DNA of 64,000 bases from Engraulis encrasicolus (taxonomy: Eukaryota > Chordata > Actinopteri > Clupeiformes > Engraulidae): NCBI RefSeq assembly GCF_034702125.1, contig NW_026945753.1, positions 545,001 through 609,000 of the forward strand. The letters are read 5' to 3'. This document shows positions 24,464-35,710 of the stretch, in pieces (within the stretch, counting starts at the first letter, position 1; each line of letters begins with the position of its first letter). The notes beneath the pieces were generated by a model, which worked only from the letters and a program-made list of their open reading frames with translations, had not been told where the DNA came from and did no database searches. The position numbers and the translations under genes were made by a program.

Positions 24464-25119
24464 AAACCTCAAAGTAAACTGTAAACTGTGAATTAAATAA
24501 ATCCCTGATGCATGTGTTCGTTCTGCAGAGCTTTACTTTAGACAGCAGGTGGCAGAACACACTTCAGCTTTTTATGTGGTGATTGATGAAAGCTGGTCAT
24601 CACTTTCAGTCCTGCGTGCCTTGTTATAAAGATGTATGTATAAGAATGAAACACAAAGTAAATGTGTGCTTTGTGTAACTTGAACTTTATTCATGCCTTG
24701 TGTACCACGTTTCACATTTACTTGTTCATTTTGGTTAAGTGGATGGGCTACGCCCACCACCAATGACTAATTGAAAGCTGTGTTATATTGTGATGTGTGA
24801 TTGAGTGACTGCACCCTGACAAAGACCTGTATGGTCGAAACGCGTTTTTTGCTTTAAAGAAAAGTGCCACAGCTTCCTCTTTTTTTTTTTTTTTTGACAT
24901 TTGTTACCCACAAAAACTGTTGAGCACCTGTGTCAAAAATCTGGATCATCGCAGCGCCTCTGTGTTTTCCTTTTTTCTGAATGAAGTAAATGCATCGAGG
25001 AAAAAATGAGTGTCCACAGGGCTGAAATCGACCCGTTCTTGCTGTTTAGAAACAATATTTTTTGAAGTTACATCCTGTAGGTGTAACATGTTTTTTGGGG
25101 GACAATATAAATACAATTG
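24464..25119 (+). repeat. Tandem segmental duplication, copy 2, part 1
   Basis: Matches copy 1 from about 23126 onward at an offset of about 1.3-1.36 kb, up to AATACAATTG. It continues at 25351-25519 after a TIR element and at 26516-27250 after about 1 kb of inserted sequence. Confidence 0.85.
24816..24841 (+). ncRNA. Hammerhead-like motif (degenerate core), duplicate
   Basis: Same CTGACAA / GACC-TGTAT-GGTC / GAAAC arrangement as 23505, from the duplication. Confidence 0.45.
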
Positions 25120-25350
25120 AAGAGTTCAGATGCAAAACCCCCTAAGTGCCATTTCAGAAAATAATCTTAATTCATTTTTATTTAATACAAAGCTATCAAA
25201 ATTGCATTTTTTATTTTATTTATGTAATATAACTATTTATATGTATTATCAAGTACATAAATGTAAACCAAACCAACAATGGGGTTCTCTAAAAATATAG
25301 AAGTGCAGGTCTTCAGAAATGGAGTTAGGGGCTTTTGCGTCTCAATTCTT
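25120..25350. mobile_element. Short TIR element family P2, copy 2
   Basis: 231 bp, inverted ends AAGAGTTCAGATGCAAAAC and GCGTCTCAATTCTT. Flanked by CAATTG on both sides. Copy 1 of the segmental duplication (near 23790) has the uninterrupted site, so this is an insertion after the duplication. Confidence 0.92.
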
Positions 25351-25627
25351 CAATTGTGCATGCCATCATATTCCATTCCACCCTGTACATTTCTCTAACT
25401 GCAGCATCAGAACAGCAGCGACGCATGTCAGACAGGTCAGGTTTTGTTCGGTTGACAGTAAAAGGGATAGCTGCTTTTGTTCATCCTTGTCTCTCAGCGT
25501 TGTGCCGTCTAAGCAATACGGCACAACGCTGAGACAAGGAACAACAGAAACAGCAGAGGTGCATCTTGTCCCAGGCTAGGCAGGCAGCTGGTTGGGGGCC
25601 CCTAGCCCCTAGACAGTGAATAACAGC

Positions 25628-25900
25628 GTGCACTTCAAGTCAAGTCAAGTCAAGTCAAGTAGGTTTTATTGTCAATTTCTTTACATGCACTGGTCATACA
25701 AAGAATTTGAAATTACATTTCTTGCTTTCCCATACAGACTAATTAAGGTAAGGACATAGACAGTATAGACATAGACAGTACTTATACATGGACTTAAGAC
25801 AGTATGGACATAGACAGTGCTCATACAGACATTTAAAGTGCAAGACTGGACAACAGAAGACTTGTAGAGGACATACATTAAGAGGTATTTGTTGTGCTTT
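25628..25900 (-). repeat. LINE-like 3' tail with (CAAGT)n
   Basis: TCAAG repeats followed by TTTTATTGTCAATTTCTTTAC look like the reverse of a teleost L2/CR1-type 3' end, with an internal GACATAGACAGTA minisatellite. Confidence 0.55.
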
Positions 25901-25999
25901 TGTGCTTTCCTAAAAAAAGTCCTTTATAGCGTTCTGACATGGTAATAGTAGCATTTTGAAGAAAATAAATATAAAAAAGGTCTGTCAAGTACACCAGCA

Positions 26000-26345
<346 letters not shown>

Positions 26346-26515
26346 ATGTTTTGAGTTAGTGCAGGTTGAAAGTTCAGTCACAAGTATAGTAGTGCAGGTG
26401 GAATGTTCAGTCGCAGATAGTCGCACTTTACTGCAGTATGGCGATTGTGTTGCAAATGCTTATTTTTTCAATATTTGCTTGGGGCCCCAGCTCACCATAG
26501 AGTTTCCTCTGGCAA

Positions 26516-27250
26516 CACCTATCCCTTTTACTCTCAACTGAACATAACCTGACCTGTCTTGACATGCCTCGCTACTGTTTTACGGTTGCAGTTCCCTCAT
26601 CTCCCTGTTCAGTAGCATAGCATGACACTCTTCCTGCAAAGAAACTCCCACTGCTGTACAAGAAAATAGAAAGAGTTCAAGCACAAACCAGGTGTGTCTT
26701 GAAATTATAGTTGTTAGCTAGTAAGAAACTTGGGTAGTTGCCAATGGGAAATTGCATTGCCATCTGGTACTGTTACTGCTACTGTTACTGACATAGTGAG
26801 CAACTTCTGATCCGCAGCTGCACGGCACAAAGAAAAAAAATGACTGAACACTAGGGCTGCACAATTAATCAAAAATAATTGAAAATCGTGATTTAATCGT
26901 GATATCGTGATTTCAATCGTGATTTAATCATGGCAATAGTGACCCACCTTGAGCCTCCTGTAAGCCAGAACATACTGATAGGCTGGTGTTTCTGGCCAGA
27001 AATCTGTTCACCTAAGTTTCATGCTATTGCCTTTTACATGCTTATTACAATTCATTTTATTTTGTTCATCACACATATAATTCATTCTTGGTTATATTTC
27101 ATTTTCTTAAATCAGCAAAAATCAATAATCATGATTAACAATCGTGATCATGATTGTGACCCAAATAATCGTGATTATGATTTTTTTTTCCATAATCGTG
27201 CAGCCCTACTGGACACCCACGCCATTACTCCACGCCCTGCATTTATGGTC
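26516..27250 (+). repeat. Tandem segmental duplication, copy 2, part 3
   Basis: TTTTACTCTCAACTGAACAT through CACGCCATTACTCCACGCCC repeats 23988-24320 nearly exactly, except for the hAT element at 26852-27208. Confidence 0.88.
26852..27208. mobile_element. hAT MITE with empty site in the window
   Basis: Inverted ends TAGGGCTGCACAATTA and TAATCGTGCAGCCCTA. 357 bp. Target duplications CTGAACAC (26844-26851) and CTGGACAC (27209-27216). The paralogous segment near 24290 has the uninterrupted CTGAACACCCACGCC. Confidence 0.93.
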
Positions 27251-27512
27251 AAGTAACCAGAGTTCCTGTAAGGTCATCCATGACGGAGGCCAAGGGTTAG
27301 TAGTTGCTCATTCATCATAGAAGAGAAAACAATGAGATGAACTTCTTGATGACATGCAAGTAGTGCATGCAGGTCAGGGCATTTCCCCTAAACCATGGAT
27401 GTTGTATTCATTTCCCTTCAGCTGTCACTAAGAGCCATTATGATCACATGTGTGCCATCGACATTATATCCTTAAAGGTATACTGGACATATTTGTATCC
27501 TACATTATATCC

Positions 27513-27929
27513 TTAAAGGGACAGTTCAGTCAATTTCAATATGCTGTTGTATTGGTCACTCTACCCTTGACTTGACAGTACCTGGTGATGCCACATTTTT
27601 CGTCTTAGCCCTTTCCGAGATATGAGCAATTCTAATGGGGGCAGCGTTTGTTTACATTTTTAAAAAATGAAACATAGGCCAACTCCAAATATTTTCCCAA
27701 AAGGTACTGCTGTTTGCTAGTTGTCTGCTGATGTTTTATAACCTTTTGGATGTTTTTGGGAATAAATAAAAATGTTTTTTTGAAATGTAAACAAAGAGCT
27801 GCCCCCATTACAATGACCAGGATCTCGGAAACGGCTGAAGAAGAAAAAAAAAAATCTCAGGCCCTAACAAGTCCAGGGTAGTGTGAGCATTACAACTGCA
27901 TGTTGAAATTGACCAAACTGTCCCTTTAA
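27513..27929. mobile_element. TIR element (TTAAAGGGACAGTT ends)
   Basis: Left end TTAAAGGGACAGTTCAGTCA, right end TGACCAAACTGTCCCTTTAA. A direct repeat of about 37 bp (TTAAAGGTATACTG...) flanks it at 27472 and 27925. Confidence 0.82.
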
Positions 27930-28229
27930 AGGTATACTGCACATATTGGTACCCTACATTAAAAGTAAATGTGACAGGGCATGACATAAATGTGTGGACA
28001 GTTATTGAATTTTTACATCTTTCTACATAATAAGAAATTAGAACGTTGTATGACTTAGTTGTCTGTGGATAGGGCATTTCCCAGAGTATAACACTTTTAA
28101 ACAAGCATTAAATAATTAAAAAGAAACAGATAACCAAGTTTACCTTTTCACTTTTACTGTAGGCCTAGTAATGTATTAATGTGACTGGTTTTATAATTAC
28201 AAAGCTGGACAATAAACTGGTCTGTCAAC

Positions 28230-28530
28230 TCACAAGCACTCTACAAGAAGGACCAGAGCAGGCTCTACTTTCTGAGTAAGCTGAGGCCTGCCCTTCAATG
28301 TATTCAACAGACTCCTGCAGATGTTCTACCAATCTGCCATGGCCAGTGTGCTTTCCTATCTGGAAGAGAGATAGGCCTACGGGACGCCTTGACAAGCTGG
28401 TGAGGAAAGCTGGGTCTGTTGTTGTTGGCACAGAACTGGAGGCTCTCACTACCACTGCTGAGAAGAGAACACTGGGAATGACCCCCTGCTCACCCATTGC
28501 TGTCTTGTTATGCTTGAACTGCATCAGATC
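28230..28530 (+). pseudogene. LINE reverse transcriptase 3' fragment (L2/Rex-like)
   Basis: Broken frames encode pieces such as KKDQSRLYFLSKLRP, QMFYQSAMASVLSY, GRLDKLVRKAGSVV and GTELEALTTTAEKRTLG, which are typical of the C-terminal end of teleost L2-like ORF2. At least two frameshifts and a deletion; not functional. Confidence 0.75.
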
Positions 28531-28739
28531 ATCTCAACCATGTCTACATGCAAAAATGCATTGAGTGTTGCCACCATGTGATTAGTTGATCTGAAGTTTG
28601 CCTCAATGAGCAGTTGTAACAGGTGTTCATAATGTGGTGGCCGGTGAGTGTGCAATGTGTGAAATATCTTTCTTCTTCTCTATTTAGCCTATGTATGCCA
28701 CTGGACACCTCAAAGGTAGGCCTAAGATTTTTGTTTGTT

Positions 28740-29050
28740 TCCAGAATCCGCTACCCATTCACTAATATACATTTGTCATGAATAGGCTAGCCTACTTACC
28801 ACCACCATCAAGTTCAAAGTACTCATTATGACTGGGAAAATTGCATTTTACATGAAAAGGGGGGATCTTCTCCATTGTCCGCCATTTTGAATTTCAATAG
28901 GCCTAGGCTATATAGACATTTTAGCTGCAAAAATGACTGTAGGCCTACATAGGCCACATTAGAAGTTTATTAGGCCAAACCTTTCATGAAAAGATCACAT
29001 TTGGCAATAGTAATAAGCAACCCAGATTCAATGAGCAGCATGCAGTAGAT
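28740..29050 (-). repeat. Interspersed repeat, copy 2 (inverted copy at 1330-1740)
   Basis: CGCTACCCATTCACTAAT, CTTACCACCACCATCAA and GGGGATCTTCTCCAT match the reverse complement of 1330-1740. Confidence 0.75.
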
Positions 29051-29259
29051 CTCCTGCACAGTGTAGGTTACATTTAATCTCCCTCGGGATTGATAATACT
29101 CTACTCCAGGCTACTCTAGGACAGGAAATATGATCTTTGACTAAAATAGCAATGGGAATGCAAGTTGGAGATTCCCAGTTGGGCTTTCACTTTCGCTTTC
29201 ATGAATTAGGCCTACTTAATCAAACTAGACTGCCTGTGCAGTCGCCTTCGACTGCTTAA

Positions 29260-30429
29260 GGTATATCCCCGAAACGCGACGCTTCCAGTCCCCCATCATT
29301 CCTACCACTCCCGTCCACCATTTCGTAAACGTATATACAGACGTGACATGACGCGCATAGGCTTAAAACCAAACGACTATTGTGAAAATGAAGCAAAAAA
29401 TGGGGCAAATGGTAATACTGTTTTAATGGTTCAGTGGATATACCACATTAGGTACAGTGTAATAACCAGTGTAACAATATTTAATACAATGTCATTTTTT
29501 TACTTACATCATGTGTTTGTGCGTAAGTGGTATTACATGGTATTGCATATTGTTACACTGGTATTACACTATATTACATGGTATTGCATACTGTTACACT
29601 CGTTACTACACTGTACCTGATATTGCATATTGTTACACTGGTATTACACTAGTATTAAATGGTATTAAATATTGTTACATTGGTTATTACACTGTACCTA
29701 ATATGGTAGATTCACTGAAATGGTGAACCATTAAAATAAGGTGTTACCGGGCAAATCAATCCACCCAGTCAGAAGTTATGGGCCAAATGAAAATTCCGCC
29801 ATTTTGAAAGTGTTGTCTTCCAAACTCGAATCAGTTCATGAACCTAACCTAGAGCATTCACACACAAAATCTGGGACAAATCCATCCAACCGGTCAGTAG
29901 TTATGGGCCAAACAATAATTCGGCCATCTTGAATTCAGCCATCTTGAAAGTGTTGACCTCCAAACTCGAATCAGTTCATGAACCTACCCTAGAGCATTCA
30001 CACACCAAATCTGGGACAAATCCATCCACCAGGTCAGAAGTTATGGACCAAACAAAAATTCGGCCATCTTGAATTCAGCCATCTTGAAAGTGTTGACCTC
30101 CCAACTCTAAGCAGTTCATGAACCTACCCTAGAGCATTCACACACCAAATCTGGGACAAATCCATCCACCCGGTCAGAAGTTATGGACCAAACAAAAATT
30201 CGGCCATCTTGAATTCAGCCATCTTGAAAGTGTTGACCTCCAAACTCGAATCAGTTCATGAACCTGTCCTAGAGCATTCACCCAAAAAATCTGGGACAAA
30301 TCCAAACATCCGTTCAAAAGTTATCGCGTTAACACGAAAGACCTTACGCGGCGGCGGCGCGGCGGCGGACGCGGCGGAGGCGCACGCAAAACCATTACAT
30401 CCCCGACGCTCCGCGTTTCGGGGATATAA
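29260..30429. mobile_element. TIR element with internal 140-bp tandem repeats
   Basis: GTATATCCCCGAAACGCG at the left is mirrored by CGCGTTTCGGGGATATA at the right, and TTAA lies just outside each end (29256-29259 and 30430-30433). Inside are a TATTACATGG-type minisatellite (29510-29700), the 140-bp array and a CGG-rich stretch before the right end. No transposase frame; about 1.17 kb. Confidence 0.82.
29753..30320 (+). repeat. 140-bp tandem repeat, about four units
   Basis: AAATCCATCCACCCGGTCAG-like unit starts at 29753, 29878, 30018, 30158 and 30298 (spacing 125, 140, 140, 140). Units share GTTATGG, CGGCCATCTTGAATTC and AGTGTTG. Confidence 0.92.
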
Positions 30430-30780
30430 TTAAGAGCTAACAGCACGGGTAATCTGTTTTAGAAAGCTACACTTACAATCAGCTGGTTGACAGGAAACCG
30501 AAAGGACAGTGTAGAATGGCACAGAGGCAGGTATCATTTCAGAAGTTTTATTAACCAACTCCACAACATTACAGGCATGCAGTTTGCGTCCGTGTGTGTA
30601 GGCTGACTGACGTACGTGACGTAACCACGTGATTACGACATCATTGTACAGACAGGAAAGTCTTTCTTGGAATAGGCCTAGCCTACCCATTGCCTCTCTG
30701 CTGTTACGAACACTAGGCGGGCGTGTCACAGTCTGCAGACTATCCAGTGCACCACCACTGTCTGCACAGTTGCACTTCAG

Positions 30781-30939
30781 ATGGCATACGGAGGACTCCT
30801 GTTTGCAATAGCCTATATTAACATGACTAAACTTTCAGATACAGTTTCTGATGTCATTTTCAACCCACTCAAAGATAAACCGGGACGTCACGACTGCTGT
30901 TCACAACCATTTGGAAAACCCAACATCTCGGCGAGGACA
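30781..30939 (+). CDS. Gene A exon 1
   Basis: Ends in CSQPFGKPNISART with donor ACA|GTGAGT. Gene B's matching exon starts after TCTCAG at an AT of phase 1; here TTTCAG precedes AT at 30839, so this may be an internal exon 30839-30939. An in-frame ATG at 30781 or 30823 would make it a first exon instead. Confidence 0.6.
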
Positions 30940-33071
30940 GTGAGTAGCCGAAACCTAACATTGAGGATAGGCTATTTCGTTAATTGCAGTCTGCCGCGAG
31001 TGTTGTAGCGCTGCTAGATCATGTTTGAAACGGATGAAGAGTTTCATGTGACGACAAAGTAATGCATAGTTTCATGACACTGACTGAACGTTATTGTTCT
31101 TGCAGGTAGACATTGTCAGCCGTTTTAAGGGCATCGCGTTACTGTCAAGATCACACAAGGTATGTTCCACTCCGTCTACCTCCCCACTTTACCTTTTTCT
31201 ATTTCTAAAGCACATGTTTTGTTACGTAGCCTAAGCTGTTTTTCGAACTCTTCACACGAATAGGCTACAACCAACCTCACACCAAATCGGCTATATTGTG
31301 TAGGGACAGTAAGCCTAGTTGTTTTCTTGCATCTGTAGGTCTAGCTACACAGTTAATGAAATGTTTTGTAGTCTAGCTAATCGTTAACACACCCAGCATA
31401 GCATATGAAGCACACATTGCAGGAACTCTATTAGGCGTACAGTCAGTTTCTCTGTCATTTTGAGGAGGTTATTAATGTAGGACTGCCAAAAGCAGGTTTT
31501 CTGCTATGACTAATGTGGTTAAATTGGTAAATATGAGTCATGAGTTCTGCAAAAGCAGCCACAGTTACGAACAAGAGAACAGAGAAAACTGTAGCCGAAT
31601 TGTTATCATGGTTCACCAGCTTGCTGAACAAGTACCACCCAGATGAGTAGGCTAACCATAAAAAGCTGATAATGAGTCCTCACAATGATTCAGGGAAGGG
31701 TGTTAACAGTCCAGAGTTAATTTGTAGCCATAGAGTGAAGTAGGCGAAGGGAGTGAAAGGGTGTAATTCGAATCGGCAACCCTCTGCTCTAAAGCCCATG
31801 TAGCCCACTTTAACACTTGACCACGGCTGGCCCAAGATGTTTTCTTCCCATCCTGGTGTTTATGCTCACGAAACTGAGTAGAATTGACTCAGGCAATGTT
31901 ACACTAACCATATAGCAAAATTAAGAGTATTTCTTTAGTGGGACCAAATGGTATTTGAAATGAAGTTGATTACAAATCTAACGGAGTTATATTGACACCC
32001 CATTTTTTTTTTACTGTCTATGCAAAGGGATGGGTGTGTTGGTAAAGGCGGTATCTTTAGTCCGCTTTCACAAAATGCATCTACTACTATATGGTCAATA
32101 TGTTAAGAAACTGTGGTGAATATAATATGTGATTAAGTGTCCTGATTGACACCCCATTGGGAAAATGTCCCGCCATGAATACATTCAGATTTTGTTGAAG
32201 GAGGAAATCTTTTATTTTTCTATACTAATGCTGGGGAATAAACTTTACTTCCTTTAGAAACTCACCTTAGAGCAAAGTAAACAGCTGTTGAAGAAACTAG
32301 CCAAGGAGATGAACAGGATATCCAAGGTATTCATTTAGCACTTTGCTTCTGATTCTTCAAATTTATTTGCATTTTTGATTGCACACACCACCGTTGGTGA
32401 GAAGTTGGGCACCTGAACAATCTCTCCATTGGTGTAGTGGGGATTTTTTAAGTGGGGGTACACGATTTGTGAGGTCATCAATAAATTAGGCAATTTATCA
32501 TGTCAACCCCCTTTTTGTATTCAAACACAGACAGATTTTTTTCTTTTTAAAATCTCACCTCAGAAGTGGGTGGACAGCGTACCCTCGCATACCGCGCCCA
32601 CTACACCCCTGAACAAGCTCTCTGTCCTCTCTGTTCCCTGACATGCAGCCTAAAGTGCACACACCACCACTGGTGAGAAGTTTGGCACCTGAACAAGCTC
32701 TCTGTCCTCTCTGTTCCCTGACATGCAGCCTAAAGTGCCGTGTTTGGTGGACAGCATCGAGGCAGACTGCTGGAGCTTAGACCAGTGTCGCACTTTCATC
32801 CTTAAATGGGCAGAAGAGCTGAAAAACATCTCTACTGAGAATGACACACAGACCTCATCGGTAAGATTCGTCCTGATATTTTTTTTGATGGCTAAAACGC
32901 ATTTTTCGCCACAGCACAACCCAAAATGGACCCAAATAATTAATTTGTACGACACTCGTTTTGCATGACTGTGAACATAACTGACTGAAAAAACCCAAAA
33001 GAGGTAGCGTAGGCCTATTATCTATTTCTGTGTCTCTCTCTCTGACACAGACACAAACACAAACACAAACA

Positions 33072-33149
<78 letters not shown>

Positions 33150-34010
33150 GTCTCATGATGGTTTCCATTGTTCAGATGGAACACTGTGGTTGTGAGACCA
33201 AAATAATATTAGCTGTGGCCACAAAGCCTCTATTCTATTCTGTTCTATGTTAGTCTATCCGGTCACTTGATCTGTTTCTTTATAACTCACACACACACAC
33301 CTGTACACACACACATACACACACGTACACACAGCTGTAGATGCACAGCGTAGGCTATGTCTATGTGTGTGCCATTGCCAAAGGGATTCGTGGAAAGTCC
33401 CTTAGTTTGCACAAGGCAGTAATGTAATAATACCCTATTTGTTTTCTCCTATTCTTGTTTGACAGAGGAGTGAACGGGCCCTGTGGCAACTGTGGGGTGA
33501 AGAGAAGATCATCCATAGTCAACAGAACGAGCTGAAAGAGGCCCATAGAATACTCTACAGGTGGGCAGCAAGCCTGAAAGACCTTAAAGAGGTAAACTAC
33601 CTTTCTTTCTTTCTTTCTTTCTTTCGTTCTTTCTTTCTTTCGTTCTTTCTTTCTTTCCTTTGTTCATTCCTTCTTTTTGTGTTACAGGAGGTTAGAAAGA
33701 TAGATGGTGTGCAGGCTTTTCATTTGCATTTAGACACATATCATTTTACACAGTCTTTGCATTCATGTAAAAAATAATCTGCTTTGCATAGTGCGTGTGT
33801 GTGTGTGTGTGACTTCTCTTATGCAAAGGACTAAAATATCCTTGTCTCCCAAACTCATGCCACTTCTCCCTGGACTCTGTGCATCCATCAGAGGATGTGA
33901 GGGTGGTGTTGGAGGATCTGGGGAGGCAGTGGAAGAGGGGTCACCTGGCCAACATGCTGCCTGCCATGGACTTCATCATGTGGAGTGTACTGCAAGACAC
34001 ACCAACACAG
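30781..34010 (+). CDS. Gene A: partial paralogue of the PRY-SPRY gene B
   Basis: Six exons recognised by homology to gene B, phase 0 throughout: (30781 or 30839)-30939, 31106-31159, 32258-32326, 32729-32860, 33466-33591 and 33873-34010. They encode CSQPFGKPNIS, a short exon without a clear B counterpart, then Leu/Lys-rich helical pieces (LLKKLAKEMNRIS, LDQCRTFILKWAEEL, ILYRWAASLKDL) like those before the B30.2 domain of gene B. The first five have good GT-AG sites; the sixth lacks its acceptor AG. No PRY-SPRY exon follows before gene B starts. It could be a decaying copy, a gene ending at the candidate exon at 38923, or alternative 5' exons that splice into gene B. Confidence 0.6.
31106..31159 (+). 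CDS. Gene A exon 2
   Basis: 18 codons (VDIVSRFKGIALLSRSHK) between TTCTTGCAG and GTATGT, phase 0. Gene B has no certain counterpart. Confidence 0.6.
31770..31835 (-). mobile_element. tRNA-like SINE head
   Basis: On the minus strand, GTGGTCAAGTGTTAAAGTGGGC resembles an A box and GGTTGCCGATTCGAATTAC a B box. No clear SINE body follows. Confidence 0.5.
32258..32326 (+). CDS. Gene A exon 3
   Basis: 23 codons beginning KLTLEQSKQLLKKL between CCTTTAG and GTATTC. Corresponds to KLHLKFSKLKDCLQ in gene B. Confidence 0.65.
32729..32860 (+). CDS. Gene A exon 4
   Basis: 44 codons with LDQCRTFILKWAEEL, matching LEECRLFILQWAKEL of gene B. Acceptor ACATGCAG, donor TCG|GTAAGA. About 80 bp including this acceptor are duplicated just upstream (second acceptor at 32648). 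Confidence 0.75.
33060..33145. repeat. (CA)n microsatellite
   Basis: About 85 bp, within the intron between gene A exons 4 and 5. A (TTTC)n tract lies at 33601-33656 just after exon 5. Confidence 0.95.
33466..33591 (+). CDS. Gene A exon 5
   Basis: 42 codons (RSERALWQLWGEEK ... YRWAASLKDLKE) between TTTGACAG and GTAAAC; aligns with the gene B exon at 49714. Confidence 0.75.
33873..34010 (+). pseudogene. Gene A exon 6, identical to gene B exon 7 but without acceptor
   Basis: 138 bp, 46 codons (DSVHPSEDVRVVLEDLG ... QDTPTQ), identical in all 138 bases to 50368-50505. The upstream bases read CTCCCTG instead of CCCCAG. An in-phase AG exists inside the exon (TCAGAG|GAT), so a shortened exon is possible. 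Donor GTAGGC intact. Confidence 0.8.
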
Positions 34011-34235
34011 GTAGGCAGGCAGGGTGTGCGTGTGCGTGTGCGTGTGTCAGATAACAGGAACACAGCTAGACATACCTGATAGAGTTTCATACAAAGCTTC
34101 CCCATTCCCTTCCACATATGAATCATTGCACTGATTTATTTCAGGTGAAACAGTTCCTTGTTCCTTAAATGTAAATCATCAACAGGTGTTCATGGGAAAG
34201 AGGAAGACGTTAAGGTCTGTGTGGTAGAAGATGGT

Positions 34236-34238
<3 letters not shown>

Positions 34239-34295
<57 letters not shown>
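34239..34295. repeat. (TG)n microsatellite
   Basis: About 57 bp. Confidence 0.95.
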
Positions 34296-34300
<5 letters not shown>

Positions 34301-34595
34301 AGGTGGGGGGTTCCCTATCTCCTTTTTACAGTACTCTGCTGACCTATAAAACAGTTCTATAGAGGAAGCTGTCCAATCAGATATGTGAGGATGGGGAAAG
34401 AACACTGCATAATATCGACGTGTAAACAGAGTTGACGTGTGAACAGTGTGAACATACAAACAGTATTGTGACACGTGAACAGGGTTGACGTATGAAGCCA
34501 GCCAACTCTTTCCATCTCCGTTTTCCTGCTCTATTGTACTTAGACCTGCTGTCAACAACATGGAATTACACTCATTATCATTAAGACTGACACTG

Positions 34596-34770
<175 letters not shown>

Positions 34771-35710
34771 TTTTCCATTACACTCCATCTCCATCTCCCA
34801 TTACGCTCCATTACTCTGTTGCCTGGACGCTGTATGGTCTGGTGAGCTGTGTCGTTTAACAATAAATCTTATGGTCCAGTGGTCTAGTACGCTGTACCTT
34901 ACGCCAGGGACTCAAGGTCATTTCCTGATTCTTACCCATCTCTCTTTTAACAATTTCCTGTCTGTCCCCCATATTATTTATATAAATCATTAGTCAAAAG
35001 TCAAGATAAAACTTTGCAGGTGGCCAGTATAATTTCAACTCTTAACTCTTAATGGTTACACGAGATTAAGTAGATTTAACTCTCAAAACGATACACTTAT
35101 ATGAAATAGTAAGATTAGTGCTATATTTCATTGGGAGTTCAATTGAGTTCATTTCAACTCTTTAAAAGTTATATTAACACTGGTATTTTTTACTGTGCAT
35201 AGGTCAGGTCAACATGACACAAAACGTCATGCTCATCATTTGTGATAGGAGTGAAACTGCTTACGTCTTTCTTGCACACCAATGCAAATGCTGTCCCAGA
35301 TAGAAAAATAGGACACGTACTGTCAAGTTCCACTGAAGGCTCATGTGATGTCGGCGGTTTCTCTGGAAATGCTCTGTTGCCTCTGCGAATTTTCCTGCGA
35401 ACACTGCTCATTTGACAGTGCCTCCAGGAGTTTTGTTATGAAAGCATAGCTTACGATGCAGTACTGTATGCACATTATGGTTGAAGTGGTGTAATGGATG
35501 CGTCATGTTCCAGCGTAATTGCCAAGGACTGAAACTTGCTGTACTGTAGTATTTGGGTGACAACAACACCACTGTCATTACCAGTGGTGGACCATCATTA
35601 CCTTCTCTGGTGGCCTAACCGTAGAGTTAGTGGGAAAGCATACTGTACCTTGATAAACATTCACACTATTTATCTAATTAAAATCACACTGCATCAAAAC
35701 ACAGCTTAAT
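34771..35710. other. Intergenic stretch, nothing recognised
   Basis: No further exon of gene A and no clear repeat boundary. Confidence 0.45.

Noticed and set aside
29753..30320. Regularly spaced repeats that could suggest a CRISPR array
   Set aside because: Units of 140 bp are repeated throughout with no spacer/repeat alternation, inside a eukaryotic transposon.
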